NCBI RefSeq assembly: GCF_026262505.1
Contig: NC_067206.1
Location: 22,521,896 to 22,585,895, forward strand
Direction of reading: 5' to 3'
Source of the DNA: Trichomonas vaginalis G3
Lineage: Eukaryota; Parabasalia; Trichomonadida; Trichomonadidae
DNA length: 64,000 nt
In this document: in pieces, positions 1-10,700 of the stretch
Position numbering within the stretch: the stretch's first letter is position 1
How the letters are laid out: every line of letters begins with the position of its first letter
Notes under the pieces: model-generated
Seen by the model: only the letters and a program-made list of their open reading frames with translations
Database searches by the model: none
What the model was told of the DNA's origin: nothing
Translations under genes and position numbers: made by a program

Positions 1-1
1 C

Positions 2-2574
2 GTTAAAAATGCTTTGAACTTCATTTCAAATGGTTCGGATACTATTAAAACTTTATCTGGTTGGATGCAAGAAACAAGGAGTCAAATAGATACTGTAAGA
101 CGTATAGCAAACAATGCACGTACGGGATTGGATACTTTACGACAAGCACAAAATACACTAAAGGAAGCAAATGATATTCTTGGCTCAGTATCAGACATGC
201 ATGAAGATTGGCTTAAAGGTATTGACAAATCTTTAAAAAATCACAGTCAGTCTATTGCTGACTACAAGAAAAGTATAGATTTTTTACATAGTGCTATGGA
301 CGTACATGATGGAAGCATAAGGAACTTACTTAATGCTAACAATAACTTACCAGGAACTATTAAAGCATTTATAAAGTCCTTTGTAAAACCCGGTGCTCTA
401 ACATTTAGGTCTTTGAGAGCAAGAGCATTGAAGTCAAGAGATGCAGAAACTCCAACAGAACCTACAGAAGGAACTGAAACAACAGAAACTCCAAAAGAAC
501 CACCAAAACCAACAGCTAATGAAATATTGTTCGAATATTTTCCAAGGTACTCTGTTCTCATTGCATACATTCAAGAAATACTTAAGAAAGCAGACTTGAC
601 TTTAGGAGATGATGAAAGTTCTGTATATCTTTCGTTCCAGTTTCAAATAGCAGAACTTTTGAGACAGATATGCTTAATGTATGACAACATCTCTGATTTC
701 ACAAGATATGATGACGACCATGACCCCGAACACGGTGAAGAAGAAGTTTTACAAACATCCATTAAGACAGGAAAGGTTTTAACACAAAGTCTCATTATTG
801 ACACCAAAGATGGCGAAGTGGACGTTCTTCAAGAGCTGAAGAAAAATACTTCTTCGGGAGGTGGTGGTAGGCATGAACTTGAAATAAATGAGATAGAAGA
901 GAAATTAGCCGAAAAAGCAGATAAAGAACATAAACACAATATCTCCGATATAAATGAACTTCAAGCTACATTAAATAGTAAAGCGGACAAAAATGAACTT
1001 GACGCAATGAACAAAGTTTTGAAATCTCATAAACACAATATCTCCGATATAAATGAACTTCAAGCTACATTAAATAGTAAAGCGGACAAGAACCACGTTC
1101 ATTATATAACTTCAGACGAACAGATTATAACGGACTACCATGGATATTTAACACGAAGTGATGAAGCGAAGACAAAAAATGTTAATGAAAGAAGATATAA
1201 ATACATTCGTGCTAAAGGTTATGACATAAGCTGTACTGTACAGTATGATGTAGCTAAAGCACCAGAAGCATTTGGTTATACCGGTGAAATTTATGCCTCT
1301 ACTTTCAATGTTAACGGTGTACTAGTTGAACCAAGATTTACTTTGAGAGTTAAGGCAAAAATAACTTTTGAAGATGCTATTAAAAGTAAAGCTGACAAAG
1401 TTGAACTTGAAGCAATGAACAAAGTTTTGAAATCTCATAAACACAATATCTCCGATATAAATGAACTTCAAGCTACATTAAAAGTAAAGCGACAAGAACC
1501 ATACACATGAATCCTTCACTACTGTTAGAGCAGACGACATAATATTGAACTTTGACCTTGGTTCAAGTGCACCTTTAGAGAATCCGAGTACAAGCGTAAA
1601 AGATACTCTTAACAATTTAGATAAGAGTTGCAGGAATATCGAAGATCATGCCAGAAACTTTGAAGCATATGAACTACCAACAATGTTAGATAAGAAAGCC
1701 GACAAGAACCATACACATGAATCCTTCACTACTGTTAGAGCAGACGACATAATATTGAACTTTGACCTTGGTTCAAGTGCACCTTTAGAGAATCCGAGTA
1801 CAAGCGTAAAAGATACTCTTAACAATTTAGATAAGAGTTGCAGGAATATCGAAGATCATGCCAGAAACTTTGAAGCATTGAACTACCAAAATGTTAGATA
1901 AGAAGCCGAGCATGAATCCTTCACTACTGTTAGAGCAGACGACATAATATTGAACTTTGACCTTGGTTCAAGTGCACCTTTAGAGAATCCGAGTACAAGC
2001 GTAAAAGATACTCTTAACAATTTAGATAAGAGTTGCAGGAATATCGAAGATCATGCCAGAAACTTTGAAGCATATGAACTACCAACAATGTTAGATAAGA
2101 AAGCAGATAAAAACAGAGCTTCAAACATTAAAGACTCAGATTCTTGAAACATTATATCCTATAGGTTTCTATTTATACGTCAATGAATTCAACAAAATCC
2201 AGAAACAGTTTTAGCTTTTTGGTATTTGGGAACAGATTGTAGACAAATTCTTTATACTGTGCTAACTCCTTCAAAGCAAACAGGGGGTTCGAAGAAATTA
2301 CTGAAGCAAACTTACCTGCGCACACTCATACAGGAACTACAAAACTTTTCTGGCGACCATAGCCACTCATTAAGAGACCATCCATTATACAACTCAGAAT
2401 ATAAATCTGGCAATGACGTTTTATCTCCATCTTATAACAATGCAGCAAAAAAGACTTTTCACAAACTGAACCAGGAGGAAATCATGTCCATACTTTCACA
2501 ACAAAATCCAACAGGCCGGGTGCAGATTATATGCCACCATTTATGACTGTATTCGCATGGTATAGAGTTCAATG
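2..2574 (+). pseudogene. Phage-tail-fibre-like surface protein, frameshifted, 5' end outside window
   Basis: The frame is open to the left edge, so the gene is partial. The N-terminal 300 residues are helical. Then come repeats of the type HKHNISDINELQATLNSKAD (codons near 930, 1030 and 1430), a pattern known from phage tail-fibre shafts. The frame breaks near 1490, 1890, 2140 and 2480, giving pieces ending at 1510, 1901, 2147 and 2546. The last in-frame residues, YMPPFMTVFAWYRVQ, end at 2574 and match the C-terminus of the intact homologue at 30166-31437, so these pieces are one former gene. The likely role is virion attachment, by analogy with tail-collar or receptor-binding domains. The frameshifts could be sequencing artefacts, but they are numerous and lie within expanded repeats. 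Confidence 0.7.
1506..2105 (+). repeat. About 200-bp tandem repeat inside the fibre gene
   Basis: Three direct copies begin with catgaatccttcactactg at 1506, 1716 and 1911, giving periods of 210 and 195 bp. Each encodes the same shaft segment (NFDLGSSAPLENPSTSVKD and flanks). The third period is 15 bp shorter, and the copies differ by small indels that shift the frame. Confidence 0.9.
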
Positions 2575-2615
2575 AACGCGCTTGAGCCTAGAATAAAATC
2601 TTTAACTTTACATAA

Positions 2616-3701
2616 ATGAGCTTGAAAGAAGTATTCGAACAACATCCATGGAGGTCATTTAAGAAGTTCAATGAAGCTGCAAAGAGTCGGGGATTTACTA
2701 ACAGAGCTGAAGTGAAAAGGTTCTTTGACAAAAATGTTGTACATCAAACAAAAATAAACCCTTACGACTACTTTTTACCAATTTACTCCAACACTCCTGA
2801 CGCATACCAATTTGACACTCTCATTCAAAGCAGAAAAGGAGGACATAAACCATTCCTCATCTTCATTAATGTTAACACTCGTAAAGCATATGCATATCCA
2901 ATGAAAAATAAAGGAACTCGTGAAGTGTTAAGAGTTTTACAAAAGTTTGTAGCAGAACATAGCCCAAGTACTTTAACATCAGACCAAGACAGTGCATACC
3001 TCAGCAACGAAATCACAGAATTTCTCATTAAGCATAACATAACTCACTACACTACTGAAGACCATAACCATAATATTTTAGGTATCATTAATCGCTTCAT
3101 AAGAACGCTCAGAGATTTAAATCAAGAGCGAGACTTTACCGAAGAAACAATGAAACATTTTCTCGAAGTATATAATTCCTCAACAAATTCTACAACAGGA
3201 CATACACCAAATTCAATGACACAACAACAAGAAGAAAAGTATATACAAAAGAAACGAAGCCAAACACAAAATATCAAGAAATTCAACACAATTTACCCTC
3301 ATTCCTGTACAAAAGTTCGTGTAGTTCTTGACGACAAACCGTTGACAAAGAAACGTTTAAGGTTAAGTCGAAATTATTATATCGTAGACTCTACGCAAGG
3401 TAATGGATATCTTATAAAAGCTGCCGACGACTCTATTGCGTTTTACCCTCGACATAAATTAGTCGAAAGTAGTAATGGCAAACTTGCTGAAACCATTGAC
3501 GAAGCAAAGCGAGGAGTGGTTATTGAAATACTTGACTATAACATAAACGATGACACTTATAAAGTAAGATATGAAGGAGGCGTTGAAGATGTTATACCAT
3601 CTAAGAACTTGAGAGAGTCAAAGCCAACACATCTGGGACCATTAGAGCGGGAGTACTGGAAAGACAAAAATATGCCAGAAAGAATAAGAAAATTCTTCTA
3701 A
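2616..3701 (+). CDS. Maverick integrase (rve superfamily), 361 aa
   Basis: Retroviral-type integrase expected to insert the element and create the 6-bp target duplication. An N-terminal helical or zinc-binding-like part (1-60) is followed by the RNase-H-fold core: D67 in YQFDTLI, D125 in SDQDSAYL, then a helix GIINRFIRTLRD. The position 34 residues after D125, normally the catalytic Glu, is Asn159. The C-terminal part (about 230-361) looks like SH3/chromo-type beta modules (KVRVVLDDKPLTKKR and YKVRYEGGVEDVI). It starts at ATG in the context ttacataaATG typical of these elements. Family assignment is firm; activity is doubtful because of Asn159. Confidence 0.85.
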   Translation: MSLKEVFEQHPWRSFKKFNEAAKSRGFTNRAEVKRFFDKNVVHQTKINPYDYFLPIYSNTPDAYQFDTLIQSRKGGHKPFLIFINVNTRKAYAYPMKNKGTREVLRVLQKFVAEHSPSTLTSDQDSAYLSNEITEFLIKHNITHYTTEDHNHNILGIINRFIRTLRDLNQERDFTEETMKHFLEVYNSSTNSTTGHTPNSMTQQQEEKYIQKKRSQTQNIKKFNTIYPHSCTKVRVVLDDKPLTKKRLRLSRNYYIVDSTQGNGYLIKAADDSIAFYPRHKLVESSNGKLAETIDEAKRGVVIEILDYNINDDTYKVRYEGGVEDVIPSKNLRESKPTHLGPLEREYWKDKNMPERIRKFF

Positions 3702-4348
3702 ACTTTTTCGTTGGATGTAAATCAGACATGAACGAGAACAGTCATGAAATTATTAATGGTACCATTTATTTTAACATAAAGACGCAAAGCGGCGAGGACG
3801 AAGTCCATGACCAAAAATAATGTTTAGGGTAGATGGTTAGATCTAACCTCATTTCTACCCTCATTTCTACCCTCATTTCTACCCTCTTGAATTTTCATGA
3901 ATTTTCATGAATTTTCCCGAAATAAAAAATAAAGTTAGTTTTATTTTATTTATTTTGTATTTTTTGTATGTAAAGACATGATTTCAGGGATTTTTTTGAC
4001 GAAGTGTCAATCTTCACTTCGTCAAAAAATAACAGTTATCTAATGAAAAAGTGTCATTTTTTGTATTTGACGAGAATGTCGGGTAGATGGTTAGATCTAA
4101 CCTGTTTTCTACCCTCTTTTCTAACCTCTTGAATTTTCATGACTTCTTCGTAAATGTTTTGTCAAGACTTCTTCGTAATGAGTGTAAAGGACCCAAAAAT
4201 ATATTTTAGGGTAGATGGTTAGATCTAACCTCATTTCTAACCTCATTTCTACCCTCATTTCTACCCTCATGAATTTTCATGAATTTTCCCGAAATAAAAA
4301 ATAAAGTTAGTTTTATTTTTTTATTTTTTTTTATTTTGTATAAAAGAC
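3702..4348. repeat. Non-coding block of cassette repeats and a truncated leader copy
   Basis: No gene. It holds a short palindromic repeat (3778-3812), three copies of a block centred on ggttagatctaacc (3835-3848, 4089-4102, 4217-4230), each followed by repeats of catttctaccct, and a truncated copy of the next gene's leader. That leader copy (3919-3985, aaaataaagttagttttatt ... gtaaagacatgatttca) stops after the first codons of the gene at 4349, so it is a broken duplicate. Confidence 0.85.
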
Positions 4349-5287
4349 ATGATTTCAACAATCGGCACAACAACAATTCAAACAACAGCACCAAACTCGT
4401 TAGTCATGAATCCAACATCTATGTTAGTAGAAATGAAAAGCTTCATTCCTTCTTCATATACTTTTGAAACAGAAATCCAGAAGATAAAGCAAGAACTTTT
4501 AACAAGTAATTTAGACTGTAGTGCGAAAGATGAAACAAATGAACAGTATCTTTATGAAATGCAGGACCTCATCGACCATTTACCCAAACTACCTGAAATC
4601 CAACAACAAAAACTCACTATTCCTGAATTCGATGAAATAGAAGTCAAAGCAACTGACTCAGTAGAAATAAAGAAGTTCATACGAAAGGTAAACTATGAGT
4701 TTCTAGGATTTCATTGCAACCATAAGGTTATGGACAAAGATTGCGACATGGTATATAAGAATGTTTCTGACATATATAAATCTGAAGAATTTAAGACCTA
4801 CGACAACTTTGTTTCGTTAGTTGCTGAATGTGTATGGCAGATAAGAGATAAAGATAGAAGAGGTAAGGTATGGAACAAACAAATAAGACCCGCTATGTTT
4901 GAGATGAAGAGAGCAATTGACGCTTTAGTTGTTTTAGCTGGTTTTATTTCAATGTATAACGCAAAAATGAACCCGCAATGTTCTAAATGTAAAGCAGCAA
5001 TGAGGAGATATAACTACTCCGTCAAAGAGATAGAACGTATGAGAAACGACTATGCAGACTTAAAGAAAGAAGCAGAAAAACCAGCAGAAGATAAAATGGA
5101 CACGTTAGCATTTCTGAACAAAAACTATCCAACTGCTGACGATTTCCTATTATCTGATGTCAAGAAGAAGTATAAAGAAACCTTCGGCATTGTTAAAACA
5201 TTCGATGTACTAAAAGAAGAAATAGAAGCTACAAAACTGTTTAGAATCTCACGAATTCATAACGTTTACCATGTAAAACGCTTATAA
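4349..5287 (+). CDS. Cassette protein of unknown function, 312 aa
   Basis: Not recognised. It is almost identical to the protein encoded at 28775-29812 (minus) in Maverick B, although the rest of the two elements is highly diverged. Visible features are a Thr/Asn-rich N-terminus, mostly helical sequence, a Cys/His cluster (FHCNHKVMDKDCDMVY, then CSKCKAA around residue 215), and a C-terminal basic tail ending VKRL. It starts at ATG directly after the conserved leader gtaaagacATG. It is flanked on both sides by inverted AGATCT-centred repeats, so gene plus repeats behave as a unit. A DNA-binding or cassette-mobility function is only inference. Confidence 0.75.
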   Translation: MISTIGTTTIQTTAPNSLVMNPTSMLVEMKSFIPSSYTFETEIQKIKQELLTSNLDCSAKDETNEQYLYEMQDLIDHLPKLPEIQQQKLTIPEFDEIEVKATDSVEIKKFIRKVNYEFLGFHCNHKVMDKDCDMVYKNVSDIYKSEEFKTYDNFVSLVAECVWQIRDKDRRGKVWNKQIRPAMFEMKRAIDALVVLAGFISMYNAKMNPQCSKCKAAMRRYNYSVKEIERMRNDYADLKKEAEKPAEDKMDTLAFLNKNYPTADDFLLSDVKKKYKETFGIVKTFDVLKEEIEATKLFRISRIHNVYHVKRL

Positions 5288-5353
5288 AATAACTGGGGTA
5301 GAAATGAGGTTAGAAATGAGGTTAGATCTAACCTTCTACCCTAAACATTATTT

Positions 5354-5369
5354 TTGCTGAATTCAGCAA
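5354..5369. promoter_or_regulatory. 16-bp perfect palindrome downstream of cassette gene
   Basis: ttgctgaattcagcaa is self-complementary, is repeated exactly at 5532-5547, and has a near copy (ggtgaattcagc) near 29913-29925 on the other cassette. It lies just outside the AGATCT repeat block. It could be a 3'-end signal or an element end; the sequence does not decide. Confidence 0.4.
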
Positions 5370-5632
5370 CAAAATTCTGAGTAAAATAATTTTTAGGGCA
5401 TGTGTCAAACCGTTGAGTTTTCACAAAATTTAAAAAATAACGTTTACCATGTAAAACGCTTATAAAATAACTGGGGTAGAAAAGAGGGTAGAAATGAGGT
5501 TAGATCTAACCATCTACCCTAAAATATATTTTTGCTGAATTCAGCAACAAAAATCGTGAATTTCCTTAAGACAGAAAAAATAAAGTTAGTTTTATTTTTA
5601 TTTTTTTTTTTATTTTGTATGTAAAGACATAT

Positions 5633-6243
5633 ATGTCAAACATTGAGTTTGAAACAGTTAGAAAGATAGACAATGACACCAAATTGGTTAGAATAGGTGA
5701 TTTAAACGTAAGATACTCAAAGAAATACAACAAATATTCTTTGTCAGACATTATATTTCCATCTGGAAAGAAAACACACGACTGGGTTAGAAATGCTTCA
5801 ACTCAGAAAATTTTGACAAGAAATCCTGAGCTTATGATATCAGTAAGATTCTATGGAACTACAGCATATCTCATCGACAAAAGTCTTATACCAATAGTTT
5901 TGTTATGGATTGACCCAGTTGTTGGATATAACTTCATAACTTATGGTTCATTCGATACGGAACGTTGCAGTGAAGGCTTACTTTACATCGTTCAGAAACC
6001 GAAGGACTTCAACAAAAAGATATAAGATAGGAAGGACATATAATATAACTCAAAGATATGACAGTACAGTCAATAGAGTCAAGGTTGTGTTCGTTAATGA
6101 TATGAGAGCCGCAGAAACAGAACTACTCGAAAAGTTTGAGAAAATGTATGGTGCTCCCATAAAAGGTAAAGAAAACGTTTGAAGTAGATGAGATAGATAA
6201 AGCTATAAAATTATTTGACGAAGTTGCTGAAAAATACATGTAA
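5633..6243 (+). pseudogene. KilA-N plus T5orf172-like protein, frameshifted
   Basis: The ATG at 5633 follows the same T-rich leader (gtaaagacatat) as the cassette gene. The first piece (to about 6010) resembles the KilA-N DNA-binding domain of large DNA viruses and phages: YNKYSLSDIIFPSGKKTHDW, then TTAYLIDKSLIPIVLLWIDP. After a frameshift near 6010 the sequence reads RYKIGRTYNITQRYDS...AAETELLEKFEKMYG, which resembles T5orf172, a GIY-YIG-like domain often fused to KilA-N. A second shift near 6178 adds a tail ending VAEKYM at 6243. It is probably a viral-type regulator or nuclease accessory. Confidence 0.6.
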
Positions 6244-6333
6244 AGCGTTTATTTTTGGTCTTTTGTGAAAGATAGAAAAAATAACGCTAATTTTATTTTT
6301 ATTTATTTTTTTATTTTGTATGTAAAGACAGAT

Positions 6334-7158
6334 ATGTCAACAACAGAGAACACAACAACTGCTATCGTTCATGAAGCCATAAATGAGAATACGATACATA
6401 CAGTATAACAAACAATTGAGACTCATTCGTTCAGTCAAAGATGACATGTACCAAATGCAAAGTATAATGAATGCTCTTCTTTCTACAAAGCAAGCATATC
6501 ATTGGTTTGAAAACAACAGGCAAAAGAACTTTTAGAAGAATTTCCTCATATGATTGCTTCCCTCGGAAAACCGAGGGAAGAGATTCCGTACGAAAATCGC
6601 AAGAATTTGGCTCCTGGTTTGAAAGGTTATTATGTTCATAGACTTCTTGTAAATGCTGTAGCAATGTGGGCTTCACCTCGTTATGCTTGTTATATTTTCA
6701 TGATGTTAGATGAACTATATAAAGCAGAACGTGGAGAGATGGAAAAGAAACTTCATGCAAAAGATGAAGTCATTGAAGCAAAAGACAAAAGCATACAGAA
6801 AAGAATACCGCGTTCAGTACCAAAAGGAAAGGAAAAGAGTTATAAGTATATGATTTACGCTGAAGAGTTGGAGAAAGAAGAAGATAGAGATATGGTTATG
6901 TTGCATTTAGTCAGAAGAAACAACAAAAGCTTTTACGACCTTGCTAAGATTTACAAATCTGACAGAAACTGGTTCTATCGTGAAAACTTACCGATTTCAA
7001 TGACACCGAATGAGCAAATAAAGGAAATTGTCAAAAATACTCTTCCTCAAACACACTATGACATCAAAGGTTGTACAATACTTACCTTCAAAGAAGACTT
7101 AACATTACTGAAGGAAAAAATAACAGAATATTTCGATAACTTCAAAGAGGAAGAATAA
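6334..7158 (+). pseudogene. KilA-N/MSV199-type protein, frameshifted 5' part
   Basis: The ATG at 6334 follows the shared leader but the frame stops after about 24 codons (MSTTENTTTAIVHEAINENT). Coding resumes in other frames (DDMYQMQSIMNALLSTKQAY) and the long open part is 6550-7158. That part has REEIPYENRKNLAPGLKGYYV and a segment LLVNAVAMWASPRYACYIFM, like the MSV199/KilA-N fold (helix ending in W-AS-P). A charged coiled coil and a C-terminal domain resembling the partner domain in poxvirus/iridovirus homologues follow. Probably DNA-binding. Confidence 0.55.
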
Positions 7159-7176
7159 ACAAAAATATATTTTTGC

Positions 7177-7650
7177 TTAAATAGCTTCAGGGTCTATTTC
7201 TTCAACCATTTCACTTCCTTCGTCAATGTCAATAGAAGCTTCTTCAACCTTTGGTAAGAATTTCTGTATAACATCTTTGTTCGTTATTGTCTTCAGAGAT
7301 GAAGGATAATATTTCACATTTGTTTCACCCTTCTTATATTCTTTCTGTTCGGAAAGATTTAAAGCAATACTGAAGAAGTCAACGTTAGAGTTCTTTATGA
7401 CAGTATAATGAGTATCTTTGACATTCACGAAGAAACTCTTTTGTTTCAAAACTACTGCTAACTCTTGTGAAGTATAACGTTTGCGGTCAATGACGATAGC
7501 TAATGGTCTGACATACTGACCAAACTTAGATTCTTTCACAAACTTCTTGTTAAAGATAACATTAACGTTTGAAGCACCATTGAACTCATTCTTGATGGCA
7601 GTAGCGAGAGCATTGTATGAAAAGAACTTGCAATCTTGCATGTGTTTCAT
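7177..7650 (-). CDS. Unknown Maverick protein, 157 aa
   Basis: Not recognised. Mixed alpha/beta composition with several beta-rich stretches (VNVIFNKKFVKES, LAIVIDRKRYTSQELAVVL) and a very acidic C-terminus (EEASIDIDEGSEMVEEIDPEAI). It is transcribed opposite to its neighbours and shares the AT-rich divergent gap 7651-7739 with the polymerase gene. Confidence 0.6.
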   Translation of the reverse strand: MKHMQDCKFFSYNALATAIKNEFNGASNVNVIFNKKFVKESKFGQYVRPLAIVIDRKRYTSQELAVVLKQKSFFVNVKDTHYTVIKNSNVDFFSIALNLSEQKEYKKGETNVKYYPSSLKTITNKDVIQKFLPKVEEASIDIDEGSEMVEEIDPEAI

Positions 7651-7739
7651 TAAAATAAAAATATTAAATTATTTTGAAAAATAACTTAAAAAATCTAATC
7701 TAATTTTTTCAAAAAATATTTTTTTATTTCCTACTAAAG

Positions 7740-10700
7740 ATGTATCGGAAGTTGTCTAAGTTAGAACACTCGGAAATAAAACAACTTCTTACAGAAGCTA
7801 ATATAGATGTTGCAAAGCATTACGCAACAAACAAAAAGGCACTCGCTGACATCCTCAATGACTATAATGGTGCAATAAGTTATGATAGAATTCATGAGTT
7901 CATAAAGCCGCAACGCGGCGAGGACGAAGTTCATGCAATAGCATTTCCTTTAAATGACGTTGCTATTGACTTATATCATAGACGTTCAGTACCTCATGAA
8001 GTAAGGCGTGAGATGTTTGACATAACAAATGCGAACGTTGGTGAAACAAGAAGAAGAGACGACACACTGAAACAACAGAGAAGAGAGATGTTTAAAAGTG
8101 CTATAGAACAAGTTCGCAAAGCTAACGATGTCATTCGTTCCATTGACGACAAACCAAAAGAAGGTGAGAGATGGTTAAAGAAAGATGAAGAGAATAGGAA
8201 GAGAAATGTGAAGTCAGGCAATAGACTCATTGACTTTAACATCGAAGCTTTAGATGAACCAAACAGAGACTACTTACACAAACATTTCGGTAAGGTTTTC
8301 ATGAGACTCTTAGAGAAGATTAAAATAAACTCCCAACAAAGATGGATGGTATGTTATAAACTTGGTGGAAAGTATGAATGTTCTACGTTAAACCTCAATA
8401 ATATTGGAACATTACTACATCAGCTCTTGAAGGAGAACTTTATATCAGAGATAGAAGCAAATGCTGCAGGTATTGTTGAAATGCACTATGACTTCTTCTT
8501 GACAAACATAAAGAATCTTACCGAAATAAAGATGTATGATTTAACAGAATATGAAGGCTTAACGATGTCAGATGTAAAGAAAGGAAAGCCACAGAAGCGA
8601 CCATATAGAGATGAAAGCACACTGACAAATGACCAGAAAGCCATTTTGGAAGCTCTTAAGCAAACAGGAAACCCAGCACTTATAGAAAGCTTTTGGAAAG
8701 ATAATGGTGAAAAGAAGTTTTATAAGAAGAGAAGCGGTCAGTTCTGGAAGTATCTTTGCACATTACCTATAAATCTTGAACGCTACCAAATCTTCAATGA
8801 ACTGAACAAAAGAACTGCAACACTTATGACAGAAGACAATTGTTTCGTTTATGCTTGCATTCAGGCTGGAGTAGATGAAGAAACTATTGACCACATGAGA
8901 GAAGTCATTCGTGTTAGAGACTTTCCTCAAAGTAAAGTACAAGAAATTTCTGACGCAACAGGTATAGCATTTAATGTTACCATTGGTTATTTCAATGACT
9001 CAAGACATAATGAAATAAAGAGATATATACCAAAAGAATGTGAAACTGCTCGAACTATTGACTTACTTCTTGTTGAAGACCACTACATGCTAAACGAAAG
9101 ATTACCAATGACAACATATTTCATTCGCAACTATATAGAAATCTTGAAGGAGTGTGGTGGAATGAACATTGAGAAACAAATGAAGATTTATACAAAGAGA
9201 GATGGTAAATACATTGTTCGCATGGATAGAACAACACCGTTATGGGATGTTATGAAAACATTGTGGGAGTGCAAATATTTTGAACCTATTTCTTATGGAG
9301 AACTTTTCACATATACGACTGACTTATATAAACAGAACCTTGCACCATTTAAAGATTTGACATATGCTCCAAAGTATTGTGTACAACTGAAGAAGAAAGC
9401 AGAGTCAAAAGAAGTAAATAAAGCTAAATGTAAGTTCATTCCTGAGCATGTTTTCTTTGCTGACTTTGAGTGCAGTACCGATGGCTTTCATAAAGCTTTT
9501 AACATCTGTTATGACAGTGAAGATGGTTCAGTGAGTGAAAGCATATGGGGTCAGAACTGTGCAACAGAATTTTTGGAACGACTTCCTGACAAGAGTTTAA
9601 TATATTTCCATAACCTCAGTTATGATATAAACTTCATCTTAAGACACATGACAGAAGTGAAAGGAACTCCCATCATTAAAGGTTCACGAACAATGCAAAT
9701 AACTGGTTTATATAAAGGACGGGCAATTATTATAAAAGACTCTTACAGTGTTATAAATAAGAAGCTTAAACTATTTCCTGCTATGTTTAACTTACAAACA
9801 GGACCGAAAGAAGTATTTCCATATAACTACTACAGCAGTACTTTGTTAGCAAATGACAACAGAACTGGTGTCATTTCTGAAGCATGTAAGTTTATCCGGG
9901 ATGCAGATACATTCATGAAAAACATAGATTCCATCAAAGGTTGCAGAATAGATGAAAACCACTTCGACTTAGAAAAATATAGCACATTTTATTGCAAACA
10001 AGATGTAAGAATTTTAAGAGAAGGTTTTGTTAAGTTCCGCAATGACATATTGAAAGAGTTTGATTTAAACGTTTATGACTACGTTAGTATTTGTTCAATT
10101 GCTAACAAATTATTTGAGAACAGAGTATACTTCCCGAATGGAAATTTATATGACCTCTCAAATAAACCAAGAGAATTTATTTCACGCTGTATTCAAGGTG
10201 GAAGATGTATGTTGTCAGATAACATGAAACAAAAGAGCGAAAAGAAACTCATTGCTGACTTCGACGCTGTTTCATTATATCCATCCGCTATAGCAAGACT
10301 TTATACTTTAGAAGGAATTCCAAAGGTTATGAAGGATGAGATGCTAAGCACAGAGTATCTCATGAGACATTTATTCGATGACGACCAAAAGGAACCCATT
10401 GGTGAAAAGTTTATGTCTGGCTTCTTTGTTCTCATTAAGATAACAGAGATTGGAATACATAGACACTTTCCTTTAATAGTTTGTGACCCTGAACTAAATC
10501 CAGAACTTAACGTTCCCAGAAGTTCAAACACTTGCTGTTTAATGTATGTTGACCATATAACATTACAAGACCTCATAAAATATCAAGGTGTCAAATGTGA
10601 AGTGTTGCAAGGATACTATTACGATGGAAACAGAGATATTAGAATAAGAGATGAAGTAAAGAAGTTGTTTGAGTTAAGGTTAAAGTATAAGAAAGAAGGA

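Larger units (their letters stand above)
3835..5547. mobile_element. Candidate nested cassette with inverted AGATCT repeats (Maverick A)
   Basis: The gene at 4349-5287 is preceded by three blocks reading gggtagatggttagatctaa and followed by two blocks in inverse orientation (ggttagatctaacc at 5320-5333 and 5499-5512), each next to a 16-bp palindrome ttgctgaattcagcaa (5354-5369, 5532-5547). The last 30 or so bases of the gene (acgtttaccatgtaaaacgc) are repeated at 5440-5478, so a second cassette copy has collapsed here. The same layout with the sequence variant ggtgagatctcacc is present in Maverick B. Confidence 0.55.
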
